Source: Curtobacterium poinsettiae (GTDB lineage Bacteria; Actinomycetota; Actinomycetes; Actinomycetales; Microbacteriaceae). Taken from it: a DNA stretch of 64,000 nt. Location of the stretch: NCBI RefSeq assembly GCF_025677645.1, contig NZ_CP106879.1, forward strand, positions 930,001-994,000. The letters run 5' to 3'. Under the pieces are notes generated by a model, which was given only the letters and a program-made list of their open reading frames with translations, had not been told where the DNA came from and searched no databases. Positions 17,638 to 25,532 of this stretch are shown in pieces (position 1 is the first letter of the stretch; each line of letters starts with the position of its first letter). Position numbers and translations under genes: made by a program.

Positions 17638-17666
17638 TGACAATCGTTATCAGTAGGCGTTAGCGT
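17638..17666 (+). promoter_or_regulatory. Zur box and leaderless promoter of the znu operon
   Basis: TGACAATCGTTATCA (17638-17652) is an imperfect dyad of the type bound by Zur/Fur repressors. The -10 box TAGCGT (17661-17666) ends six bases before the znuA ATG. Zur would bind between -35 and -10 and block transcription when zinc is plentiful. Confidence 0.8.
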
Positions 17667-17672
17667 CGTGCC

Positions 17673-18584
17673 ATGCACAACCGCCTCCTCGCCCTCCCGC
17701 TCGTCGCCGGTGCCGCCGCGCTCGCCCTGACCGGGTGCGCCACCTCGTCCGCCTCGGGGGAGGCCAGCAGTGACGGCACGATCAACGTCGTCGCCTCCAC
17801 GAACGTCTACGGCTCGATCGTCAAGACCATCGGTGGCGACGCCGTCACCGTGACGAGCATCCTGAGCGACCCGTCGCAGGACCCGCACTCGTTCGAGTCG
17901 AGTGCCCGCACGCAGCTCTCCGTGTCGAAGGCCGACCTGCTCATCGAGAACGGTGGCGGCTACGACGACTTCATGACGACGCTCGCGAACGCCTCGGACA
18001 CCACGGCCGACACGATCAACGTCGTGAAGCTCTCCGGCCTCGACGAGGGCGGGAGTGCCGAGTTCAACGAGCACGTCTTCTACAGCTACCCGACGATGGT
18101 GAAGCTGGTCGAGGCGGTCACGAAGGACCTCAGCGCGCTCGACGAGAGCGGCAAGGACGCCTTCGAGAAGAACGCCGCCACGCTCACCACCGAGCTCGAG
18201 GACCTCGAGTCCCAGACCGCCGCCGTCAAGAAGCAGGACTCCGGCGATAAGGTCGCGTACACCGAGCCGGTGCCCGGGTACCTGTTCGACGCGATGGGGC
18301 TCGAGAACGAGACCCCGCCGGACTTCTCCGAGGCCATCGAGGAAGGCGACGACGTCCCGCCGGCGGCCCTCCGCGACACCCTCGCGCTGTTCACCGGCAA
18401 GCGCGTGCAGCTGCTCGCCTACAACAACCAGGCGTCGAGCCCCGAGACCGAACAGGTCCAGAAGGCGGCCGAGCAGAACGACATCCCCGTCGTCGGTGTC
18501 ACGGAGACGCTCCCCGAGGGGCAGGATTACGTCTCGTGGCAGCAGGCGAACATCGACGCGGTGAAGGCAGCGCTCCAGAAGTGA
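17673..18584 (+). CDS. znuA: Zinc ABC transporter substrate-binding lipoprotein
   Basis: A 303-residue cluster A-I metal-binding protein. The signal peptide ends in the lipobox LTGC with Cys22, so it is anchored outside the membrane. Likely metal ligands are the histidines in PHSFE and NEHVFYSYP plus a C-terminal acidic residue. The His-rich loop of enterobacterial ZnuA is absent. It is the first gene of znuA-znuC-znuB-zur, with overlaps at every junction, under a visible Zur box; this context supports zinc rather than manganese. Confidence 0.92.
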   Translation: MHNRLLALPLVAGAAALALTGCATSSASGEASSDGTINVVASTNVYGSIVKTIGGDAVTVTSILSDPSQDPHSFESSARTQLSVSKADLLIENGGGYDDFMTTLANASDTTADTINVVKLSGLDEGGSAEFNEHVFYSYPTMVKLVEAVTKDLSALDESGKDAFEKNAATLTTELEDLESQTAAVKKQDSGDKVAYTEPVPGYLFDAMGLENETPPDFSEAIEEGDDVPPAALRDTLALFTGKRVQLLAYNNQASSPETEQVQKAAEQNDIPVVGVTETLPEGQDYVSWQQANIDAVKAALQK

Positions 18585-19477
18585 CGACCTCGACCGCAGC
18601 GGCGGCGACCCCCGGCCCGGCGACCACCACGGTGGACGACCGGGCTGCGGCTCGTCCGGTCCTCGCGCTCCGCGACGCCGGGTTGTCCTACGGCGCCCGG
18701 AAGCTCTGGGCAGGCCTCGACCTCGACCTCGCGCCGGGGGAGTTCGTCGCGGTCCTCGGCCCGAACGGCGCCGGCAAGACCTCACTGCTCCGTACCGTCC
18801 TCGGGCAGCAGCGGTTGACGAGCGGCACGATGTCGTTCCTCGGGCAGCCGGTGCACCGCGGCCACCGGAAGATCGGCTACATCCCGCAGCAGCGGTTGAT
18901 GGAGGCGGGTACGCCCCTGCGCGCGCGCGACATGGTCGCCCAGGGCGTGACCGGGCACCGGTGGGGCATCCGACGGGCCTCGAAGGCCGACCGGATGCGG
19001 ATCGACCGCGTGCTCGACGAGGTCGGAGCCACCGCCTTCGCGGACGCCCCCGTCGCCGAGCTCTCCGGCGGCGAGCAGCAGCGCACCCGCGTCGGCCAGG
19101 CCATCGCCGCCGACCCCGCCCTGCTGCTGTGCGACGAACCGCTCATCTCGCTCGATCTGCGGCACCAGCGCGGGATCACCGAGCTCATCGACCGTGAGCG
19201 CCGGCAGCGCGAGGCCGCCGTGCTCTTCGTGACCCACGACGTGAACCCGATCCTCGACGTCGTCGACCGGGTGCTCTACATCGCCGGGGGCAGGTTCCGG
19301 ATCGGTTCGCCGGACGAGGTCCTGCGCGCAGACGTCCTGAGCGACCTGTACGGCACGCCCGTCGACGTCGTCCGCACCATGGGACGCATCGTCATCGTCG
19401 GCGCGAACGAGGCCCACGAGCACCACCCGGGCGAGGTCGACCCGCACGCCGACCAGCCGGACGAAGGGCGCATCTGA
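18581..19477 (+). CDS. znuC: Zinc ABC transporter ATP-binding protein
   Basis: A 298-residue ATPase driving zinc import. Walker A is GPNGAGKTS, the signature is LSGGEQQR and Walker B is LLLCDEPLISLD. The GTG start at 18581 overlaps the znuA stop (GTGA). Both ends are extended: an Ala/Thr-rich N-terminus of about 30 residues, and a C-terminal tail rich in His and Asp (NEAHEHHPGEVDPHADQPDE) that could bind metal. Confidence 0.94.
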   Translation: MTTSTAAAATPGPATTTVDDRAAARPVLALRDAGLSYGARKLWAGLDLDLAPGEFVAVLGPNGAGKTSLLRTVLGQQRLTSGTMSFLGQPVHRGHRKIGYIPQQRLMEAGTPLRARDMVAQGVTGHRWGIRRASKADRMRIDRVLDEVGATAFADAPVAELSGGEQQRTRVGQAIAADPALLLCDEPLISLDLRHQRGITELIDRERRQREAAVLFVTHDVNPILDVVDRVLYIAGGRFRIGSPDEVLRADVLSDLYGTPVDVVRTMGRIVIVGANEAHEHHPGEVDPHADQPDEGRI

Positions 19478-20415
19478 TGGACCTGCTGTCGACCGTCTTC
19501 TCGTTCCAGGACTACGGCGAGCTCCTCGTGCTCGTGCAGAACTCGATCTGGGCCGGCGCGGTGCTCGGCATCGTCGGCGGGCTCATCGGCCCGTTCGTCG
19601 TCGCCCGGAACATGCCGTTCGCCGTGCACGGCATCTCGGAGCTCTCGTTCGCCGGGGCCAGCGCCTCGCTGCTGCTCGGGGTGAACGTCGTCTCCGGCTC
19701 ACTCGTCGGATCGGTGATCGCCGCGCTGCTCATCGGCGTCCTCGGGTCACGTGCCCGGGAACGCAACTCGATCATCGCCGTCCTCATGCCGTTCGGCCTC
19801 GGGCTCGGCATCCTCTGCCTGGCGCTCTACAAGGGCCGGGCCGCCAACAAGTTCGGGTTGCTCACCGGGCAGATCGTCTCGGTCGACAACCCGCAGCTGA
19901 CGTTCCTGATCGTGGTCGCCGCGATCGTCGTGGCCACGCTGCTCGTCATCTGGCGCCCGCTGATGTTCGCCTCGGTCGACCCCGACGTGGCCGCGGCCGC
20001 GGGGATCCCGGTGCGGACCCTCGCGATCGTGTTCATGCTCGTGCTCGGACTGGCCACCGCCGTGTCGGTGCAGATCGTCGGTGCGTTGCTCGTGCTGTCC
20101 CTGCTCGTCACCCCGGCGGCCGCGGCCCTGCGGCTCAGCTCGCACCCCGTCGTCGTACCGGTGCTGTCGACGGTGTTCGCGGTGACGTCGGTCGTCGGTG
20201 GCATCCTGCTCGCACTGGGCGGCGGCCTGCCGATCAGCCCGTACGTGACGACGATCTCGTTCGCGATCTGGGTGGTCTGCCGGATCATCGGGTCGCGACG
20301 CGACGGGCGGGGACGCAACCGCGTCGCCGGTCGGGCCCAGCGTGGCGGGGGCGAGCCGGGCCTCCAGGCGGGGACGACGTCGACAGCCGGTCGGAAGGAA
20401 GAGGTGTCAGCATGA
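19477..20415 (+). CDS. znuB: Zinc ABC transporter permease
   Basis: A 312-residue ABC-3 family permease with eight or more membrane helices. The start (WAGAVLGIVGGLIGPFVVAR and FAVHGISELSFAG) and the DPDVAAAAGIPVR loop are typical. The ATG shares one base with the znuC stop. The final 45 residues are a basic, Gly-rich cytoplasmic tail. It carries zinc across the membrane with ZnuC and ZnuA. Confidence 0.94.
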   Translation: MDLLSTVFSFQDYGELLVLVQNSIWAGAVLGIVGGLIGPFVVARNMPFAVHGISELSFAGASASLLLGVNVVSGSLVGSVIAALLIGVLGSRARERNSIIAVLMPFGLGLGILCLALYKGRAANKFGLLTGQIVSVDNPQLTFLIVVAAIVVATLLVIWRPLMFASVDPDVAAAAGIPVRTLAIVFMLVLGLATAVSVQIVGALLVLSLLVTPAAAALRLSSHPVVVPVLSTVFAVTSVVGGILLALGGGLPISPYVTTISFAIWVVCRIIGSRRDGRGRNRVAGRAQRGGGEPGLQAGTTSTAGRKEEVSA

Positions 20416-20837
20416 ACGCCGTGCAGAAGACCAAGCGGAACACGTGGCAGCGCGAAGCGGTGCGCGGTGCCCTCGACTCCACCGAGGGGTTCGTCAGCGC
20501 GCAGGCGCTGCACCAGCACCTGCGGGACGAGGGCTCGACCATCGGTCTGGCCACGGTCTACCGGGCGCTCGCGGACCTGGCCACCGAGGGCGACGCCGAC
20601 TCGCTGCAGCAGGACGGCGAATCGCTGTACCGGGCGTGCACGACGGACGCGCACCACCACCACCTGATCTGCCGGAACTGCGGCCGGACCGTCGAGATCG
20701 AGGCGGACCCGGTGGAGCAGTGGGCGCAGGACGTCGCCGCCGCCAACGGCTTCACCAACGCCAGCCACGTCGTCGACATCTTCGGCGAGTGCGCCGTCTG
20801 CACGGCAGCCCGCGCGACCGCCACCACCGACGAGTAA
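20412..20837 (+). CDS. zur: Fur-family zinc regulator (Zur)
   Basis: A 141-residue Fur-family repressor. It has a winged helix (residues ~1-80, TVYRALADLA), the HHHHLICRNCG metal/dimerisation stretch and two CxxC pairs (CRNC, CAVC) forming the structural zinc site. The ATG overlaps the znuB stop by four bases. Co-transcription with znuACB and the box upstream of znuA support zinc sensing with autoregulation. Confidence 0.92.
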   Translation: MNAVQKTKRNTWQREAVRGALDSTEGFVSAQALHQHLRDEGSTIGLATVYRALADLATEGDADSLQQDGESLYRACTTDAHHHHLICRNCGRTVEIEADPVEQWAQDVAAANGFTNASHVVDIFGECAVCTAARATATTDE

Positions 20838-20840
20838 CCT
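20835..20840 (+). promoter_or_regulatory. -10 box of hydrolase gene, leaderless
   Basis: TAACCT overlaps the zur stop codon and ends seven bases before the ATG at 20848. Confidence 0.45.
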
Positions 20841-20847
20841 GCCCCGC

Positions 20848-21543
20848 ATGCACGTCATCCTGGTCCCCGGGTTCTGGCTCGACGCGAGCGCGTGGGACGA
20901 CGTCGCCCCCGTGCTCCGCGAAGCCGGGCACTCGGTGCAGGCGGTGACCCGTGACGGCGACACGCTCGACGAGCAGGTCGCCGCGCTGGTCGCGGTCCTG
21001 GACGACGTCGCGTCGGCCGACGAACCCGTCGTCCTCGCCGGTCACTCGGGTGCCGGGCCGATCGCGTACATGGCTGCCGACCAGCGCCCGTCCCTCGTCG
21101 CGCACCTGCTCTACGTCGACACGTTCCCGGGGCCCGAGGGCGGGTGCGTGAACGACGAGCTGCCCGTGGTCGACGGGGTCGTGCCGCTGCCGTCGTGGGA
21201 CATCTGGGAACCCGCCACCGTCCGGGGCATGACGCCCGAGGTTCGGCAGGGCGTCGAGCACCGGGCGATCCCCGAGCCGGCCTCGGTGCCGTCGGACCGG
21301 TTCCACTACGCCGACCCGGCACGGCACACGATCCCCGCGACGATCATCACCTGTGAAATCCCCGCCGCCGAGCTGCTGGCGATGGTGGCGGACCACCAGG
21401 CCTGGGCGGCCGAGCTCGTCGCGACCGAGGAGCTCTCCATCGTCGGGCTCGAGACCGGCCACTGGCCGATGTTCACGGCGCCGCAGCAGCTCGGCGAGCT
21501 GATGGTGCAGGCGCTCGCGCCCAAGCCGACGCAGGCGCCGTAG
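20848..21543 (+). CDS. Alpha/beta-hydrolase family protein
   Basis: A 231-residue soluble hydrolase. The fold is shown by the N-terminal VILVPGFWLDASAWDDV, the nucleophile elbow GHSGAG (Ser near 69) and the C-terminal catalytic histidine in ETGHWPMF. It belongs to the small esterase/lipase-like group often annotated as alpha/beta fold hydrolases. The substrate cannot be told. It follows zur by 10 bases but appears to have its own leaderless promoter. Confidence 0.85.
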   Translation: MHVILVPGFWLDASAWDDVAPVLREAGHSVQAVTRDGDTLDEQVAALVAVLDDVASADEPVVLAGHSGAGPIAYMAADQRPSLVAHLLYVDTFPGPEGGCVNDELPVVDGVVPLPSWDIWEPATVRGMTPEVRQGVEHRAIPEPASVPSDRFHYADPARHTIPATIITCEIPAAELLAMVADHQAWAAELVATEELSIVGLETGHWPMFTAPQQLGELMVQALAPKPTQAP

Positions 21544-21973
21544 GCCACGCACACCGGGCGCGCGGCCTCGTCGTCGTCGCCGTCGAGTGCGCAGAAGGCG
21601 TCGGGTCCGCCTCCGGCACCCGGTGTCTCCTGCACACTCGAACGCCGGAGGGGGCGACCACGCGGGTGCGTGAGCGGCCCCGTCCGGCGGCCACGCGCCT
21701 CCAGGCCTGGCGGCGCGGCTTGCGACACGCCCGGTCCTCGCGTAACGTGGACCCCTGGTTCTCCGCGTCCGCGCGGCGGACCCGTTGTTCCAAGCCCTCC
21801 GACCGTCGCGAACGCCGCGGTCGCGCGGTGTCCGGGCCTCCTTCGACAGGGGATGCGGACCTGGGCGGTGTGCACAACCCCCTCGCACGGTCACTCCGGT
21901 GGCACTGCGCGTGCGCACCAGGCAAGTGAACTTGGGTGCGGCCGTCCGGTCGCACGGTACTCAGGAGGAAACC
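21544..21973 (+). promoter_or_regulatory. 430-base gap: promoter and long leader of rpmB-rpmG-rpsN
   Basis: No gene was found in this stretch. It contains a good promoter, TTGCGA (21720-21725), 17 bases, TAACGT (21743-21748), which would give a leader of about 220 bases before rpmB. The leader has G+C-rich stems including a small hairpin near 21914-21943. No Zur box like that upstream of znuA is visible. Confidence 0.5.
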
Positions 21974-22210
21974 ATGGCAGCAGTGTGCCAGGTGACCGGC
22001 GCCGTTCCCGGCTTCGGTCACAACATCTCGCACTCGCACCGCCGGACGAAGCGTCGCTTCGACCCGAACGTGCAGAAGAAGACGTACTACGTGCCCTCGC
22101 TTCGTCGTAACGTCACGCTCACGCTCAGCGCGAAGGGCATCAAGGTGATCGACGCACGTGGCATCGAGTCCGTCGTCAAGGATCTCCTCGCCCGTGGGGA
22201 GAAGATCTGA
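21974..22210 (+). CDS. rpmB: 50S ribosomal protein L28 (zinc-free form)
   Basis: A 78-residue L28. [20 protein letters not shown] and the basic [10 protein letters not shown] segment are diagnostic, and it lacks the CxxC pairs of zinc-binding L28. A strong ribosome site (AGGAGGAAACC) precedes the ATG. It is first in an L28-L33-S14 operon; its stop shares one base with the L33 start. Confidence 0.96.
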   Translation: MAAVCQVTGAVPGFGHNISHSHRRTKRRFDPNVQKKTYYVPSLRRNVTLTLSAKGIKVIDARGIESVVKDLLARGEKI

Positions 22211-22380
22211 TGGCGAAAAAGGGTCAGGACATCCGTCCGATCATCAAGCTCCGCTCGACGGCGGGCACCGGGTTCACCTACGTGACCAAGAAGAACCGTC
22301 GGAACAACCCCGACCGACTCGTGCTCAAGAAGTACGACCCGGTGATCCGCAAGCACGTCGACTTCCGTGAGGAGCGCTAA
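22210..22380 (+). CDS. rpmG: 50S ribosomal protein L33 (zinc-free form)
   Basis: A 56-residue L33 read as [20 protein letters not shown] and ending in [10 protein letters not shown]. It contains no cysteine, so it is the zinc-independent type. The ATG overlaps the rpmB stop by one base (TGATG), and rpsN follows after two bases. Confidence 0.95.
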   Translation: MAKKGQDIRPIIKLRSTAGTGFTYVTKKNRRNNPDRLVLKKYDPVIRKHVDFREER

Positions 22381-22382
22381 GC

Positions 22383-22688
22383 ATGGCGAAGAAGAGCAAG
22401 ATCGCGAAGAACAACCAGCGTGCCGTCATCATCGCGCGCTACGCCGAGCGTCGTCTCGAGCTGAAGAAGGCCCTCGTGGACCCGAACGGCACCGACGAGT
22501 CGCGTGAGGCCGCCCGCGTGGGCCTGCAGAAGCTGCCCCGCGACGCATCGCCCATCCGCTACCGCAACCGCGACGCCATCGACGGCCGCCCCCGTGGCCA
22601 CCTCGGTGAGTTCGGCATCAGCCGTGTCCGTTTCCGTGACATGGCCCACCGCGGCGAGCTCCCCGGCATCACGAAGAGCTCCTGGTAA
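22383..22688 (+). CDS. rpsN: 30S ribosomal protein S14 (zinc-free long form)
   Basis: A 101-residue S14 of the long, cysteine-free type ([20 protein letters not shown] at the start; [18 protein letters not shown] near the end). The short zinc-binding S14 has about 61 residues and four cysteines, none of which is present here. It is the last gene of the L28-L33-S14 operon and is followed by a strong terminator. Confidence 0.96.
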   Translation: MAKKSKIAKNNQRAVIIARYAERRLELKKALVDPNGTDESREAARVGLQKLPRDASPIRYRNRDAIDGRPRGHLGEFGISRVRFRDMAHRGELPGITKSSW

Positions 22689-22705
22689 GCACTCGCAGTA
22701 CACGA

Positions 22706-22735
22706 CGCCCCGTCACCTCTTGGTGGCGGGGCGTT
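22706..22735 (+). terminator. Rho-independent terminator after rpsN
   Basis: ACGCCCCGTCACC and GGTGGCGGGGCGT form a 13-bp stem with one G-T pair and a TCTT loop, followed by TCGCTGTG. Confidence 0.8.
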
Positions 22736-22978
22736 CGCTGTGTACGGGGTACATGTGAGCCGTCATTCGTCACATCTGCCCCTCCAGCACCCCCTCGGAG
22801 CCCCGACAACCCCGGAAATCCGGGCGAGTCGGCGGTTTTCACCCCCGGCGGCTGGTAGGTTCAACTCCGGTTCCGCCGGGCCCTCGGCCCACTGGCACCG
22901 TGGCACGGGGCACCCGCTCCGGGCGCCGGACGACACGTGCGTCCGACCGATACTGCAAGAAGTCCGAGGAGGACATCC

Positions 22979-23266
22979 ATGGCTGACAAGTCACTGAACC
23001 GCACCGAGCTCGTCGCTGCCGTCGCCGCTGAGTCCGGCCAGAGCCAGGCCACCGTCAACGGCGTCGTCGACGCGCTCTTCAGCGTCGTCTCGTCGTCCGT
23101 CGCCGACGGCACGAAGGTCACGATCCCCGGTTGGATCGCCTTCGAGAAGACGCACCGCGCCGCCCGCACCGGCCGCAACCCGCAGACGGGTGACGCCATC
23201 GAGATCGCCGCGAGCGACTCGGTCAAGGTCAGCGCCGGCTCGAAGCTCAAGGCTGCGGTCAAGTAA
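22979..23266 (+). CDS. hup: HU-family DNA-binding protein
   Basis: A 95-residue histone-like protein. The HU core is clear: NRTELVAAVAAESGQSQATV, then IPGWIAFEKTHRAARTGRNP with the DNA-minor-groove arm and Pro. It compacts and bends DNA. It lacks the Lys/Ala-rich C-terminal tail found in many actinobacterial HU proteins. GAGGAGGAC precedes the ATG. It is a single-gene unit bounded by terminators on both sides. Confidence 0.95.
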   Translation: MADKSLNRTELVAAVAAESGQSQATVNGVVDALFSVVSSSVADGTKVTIPGWIAFEKTHRAARTGRNPQTGDAIEIAASDSVKVSAGSKLKAAVK

Positions 23267-23286
23267 GACCGTTCCGCGCATCGGGA

Positions 23287-23309
23287 GGGACGGCTTCGGC
23301 CGTCCCTTT
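23287..23309 (+). terminator. Rho-independent terminator after hup
   Basis: GGGACGGC-TTCG-GCCGTCCC is a perfect 8-bp stem with a UUCG tetraloop, followed directly by TTT. Confidence 0.92.
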
Positions 23310-23328
23310 CGTCGTTCCCGGGGCGCGT

Positions 23329-23380
23329 GCGTGGACGTGTGCTCGATCGGGCGCGCGTGGACGTGTGCTCGGTCGGGCGC
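23329..23380. repeat. Two tandem copies of a 26-base unit
   Basis: The unit starts GCGTGGACGTGTGCTCG and differs at one base between copies (23329-23354 and 23355-23380). It lies in the gap after hup. Confidence 0.85.
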
Positions 23381-23474
23381 GCGTTCGTTCGCCCGGTGCG
23401 CGCGTCCTGCCTGGAGGCCCGTGCCGGTTTGCACAGATCGGCTCGCCCCGTCCGTGGGCCGGGTGGGCACCGCC

Positions 23475-23480
23475 TAGGCT
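23475..23480 (+). promoter_or_regulatory. -10 box of CopD/CtaG gene, leaderless
   Basis: TAGGCT ends six bases before the GTG at 23487. Confidence 0.55.
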
Positions 23481-23486
23481 TGACGG

Positions 23487-25532
23487 GTGAATCGGATCGC
23501 GCGCATCGCCGGTCCCGCCGTGCTCCTGCTCGTCGGGTTCGTGGCGCTGCTCACGGCACTCGTCATCGGTGGGGGTGCGAACCCGGCACTCATCGCCGAC
23601 CCGGGGCCCGTCGTGCGCTTCGGGCTGCCGATCGCCCGGCTCGTCGTCGACCTGTCGGCGGCCACCACGATCGGTGGGCTCGCCCTGGCGACCATCGGGC
23701 TCTCGCGTTCGGGCCCCGAGTGGAACCGCGCGCTCGACGTCGCCGCCGCGGCGAGTGGTGTCTGGACGGTCGCGTCGGCCGTCGCCACGTTCTGCACGTT
23801 CCTCAGCGTCGCCGGTTCGCGCATCAGCATCGACGAGCAGTTCGGGCAGTCGATGGGGGTCTTCCTCACCGGCACCGAACTCGGGCTTGCGTTGCTCGTG
23901 ACCGTCCTCGTCGCCGCGGCCGTCACGGTGCTCTGCTTCGCCGTCCGATCGCGGGGGATGGTCGCCCTGACCGCCGGCGTCTCGATGATCGGCCTCATCC
24001 CGCTCGCGCAGCAGGGCCACGCCGCCGGTACCGCCAGCCACGACGCCGCCGTGACGGCACTGGGGCTGCACCTGGTCGGTGCGGCGCTGTGGGTCGGTGG
24101 GCTCGTCATGCTCGTGCTGCTGCGCGGGGTGCTGCCCGGCGACCGGCTGCCCGCGGTCGTGGCCCGGTATTCGAGCATCGCCCTCGGCTGCTTCGTGCTC
24201 GTCGCCGTCTCGGGCACGGCGTCGGCGCAGATCCGCGTCGGGGCACTGTCGAACCTGTTCACCCCGTACGGCACGCTCGTCCTGGTGAAGATCGGCGCGA
24301 TCGTCGCCATCGGGGTCCTCGGCGCGGTGCAGCGCCGTCGGGCCATCCGTGCGCTGACCACCTCGCCCGGTGGGCAGCGGCCCTTCTGGACCCTCATCGT
24401 CGTCGAGCTCGCGGTGATGGGTGTGGCGTCGGGGTTCGCGGCGGCGCTCGGGCGGACCGCCACCCCGGTCGACCAGATCGCCCTGAGCAAGACCACCGAC
24501 CCGAGCCCGGCGGAGCTCCTGACCGATGACCTGCTGCCCCACGCGCCCGGCGCGTGGGGCTGGCTGACCCAGTGGAACATCGACCTGTTCTGGCTGATGG
24601 TCGCCGTGCTCCTCGCCGCGACGTACGTGGCCGGCGTCGTGCGCCTGCGGCGGAGCGGCGTGCGGTGGCCGGTGCGACGGTCGGTCGCCGCAGCCCTGGG
24701 GATCGTGTCCCTGGTGGTCGCGACCTCGGGCTCGCTACACCAGTACGACCGGTTCCTCGTCTCGGCGAACGTCGGTGCCCACGTGCTGCTCGGCCTGGTG
24801 GTCCCCGCCCTGGTCTGGGCGGCAGCGCCCGTCGCCCTGATCCGCGCCGCCGTGCTCCCTCGGAGCGACGACAGCACGGGTGTGCGGGAGTGGACCGACG
24901 TCATCGTCGAGCACCCCTCCGTGCGGTACCTGGCCCAACCGTTCCCCGCGTTCCTGCTCGCGGCGGCCCTGTGGTGGGCCTTCTTCGCCACCGACGCCGT
25001 CCGGTGGTCGGTGAGCGACCCCACTGGCCGCACCGTCAGCGACGCCGTGTTCCTGTTGGTCGGGCTGCTGGCCGTCCCGACGCTCTGCACACCGATCCCC
25101 GCCGGGCACCGCCGTCCCACCACGGCTGCCGCGGCCGTCCGGATCGTCGGGGCCGTGGTGATCGCCGCGGGCACCGTCTCGCTCGGCTTCGCGATGCGCG
25201 GGCCGCTCGGGCTGCTGCAGGCCTCGTGGTTCGGCGCGATGGGTCGGACGTGGGGGCCGGACCCGCTCGTCGACCAGGCACGGGCCGGGCTCGTGCTGAT
25301 CGTCGCCGGGGTGCTGCTCCTGGTGACCGTGGTCGTGGTGGTGCTCGTGCGGCTGCGGCGTGACGGGGCAGACCCGGTCGACGCGGCAGGTCCCGGTGCC
25401 GGGGCTGCCGTCGGGGCCGCCGCCGGCGCGACCGTCCTCGCCGAGCCCGCTGCCCAGGACGACCAGGACGACCTGGACTTCGACGACGGCAGCGACGACC
25501 TCGAACCCTCGCCCGGGGCGGACGTCCGATGA
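23487..25532 (+). CDS. CopD/CtaG fusion membrane protein with degenerate CtaG motif
   Basis: A 681-residue polytopic membrane protein. The N-terminal half (to ~330) resembles CopD copper-resistance permeases (GLPIARLVVDLSAATTIGG, HLVGAALWVGGLV); the C-terminal half resembles caa3-type oxidase assembly factor CtaG. The CtaG histidine block, intact as SSHMLQHMLLM in the paralogue at 40516-42561, here reads GAHVLLGLVV, so at least one His and the Met ligands are missing. It probably handles copper or has diverged to another role. The acidic tail (QDDQDDLDFDDGSDD) is unusual. It overlaps the helicase gene by four bases. Confidence 0.82.
   Translation: MNRIARIAGPAVLLLVGFVALLTALVIGGGANPALIADPGPVVRFGLPIARLVVDLSAATTIGGLALATIGLSRSGPEWNRALDVAAAASGVWTVASAVATFCTFLSVAGSRISIDEQFGQSMGVFLTGTELGLALLVTVLVAAAVTVLCFAVRSRGMVALTAGVSMIGLIPLAQQGHAAGTASHDAAVTALGLHLVGAALWVGGLVMLVLLRGVLPGDRLPAVVARYSSIALGCFVLVAVSGTASAQIRVGALSNLFTPYGTLVLVKIGAIVAIGVLGAVQRRRAIRALTTSPGGQRPFWTLIVVELAVMGVASGFAAALGRTATPVDQIALSKTTDPSPAELLTDDLLPHAPGAWGWLTQWNIDLFWLMVAVLLAATYVAGVVRLRRSGVRWPVRRSVAAALGIVSLVVATSGSLHQYDRFLVSANVGAHVLLGLVVPALVWAAAPVALIRAAVLPRSDDSTGVREWTDVIVEHPSVRYLAQPFPAFLLAAALWWAFFATDAVRWSVSDPTGRTVSDAVFLLVGLLAVPTLCTPIPAGHRRPTTAAAAVRIVGAVVIAAGTVSLGFAMRGPLGLLQASWFGAMGRTWGPDPLVDQARAGLVLIVAGVLLLVTVVVVVLVRLRRDGADPVDAAGPGAGAAVGAAAGATVLAEPAAQDDQDDLDFDDGSDDLEPSPGADVR

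Noticed and set aside
21544..21973. Zur box upstream of rpmB
   Set aside because: I looked for a TGA-N9-TCA dyad like the one at 17638 and found none.
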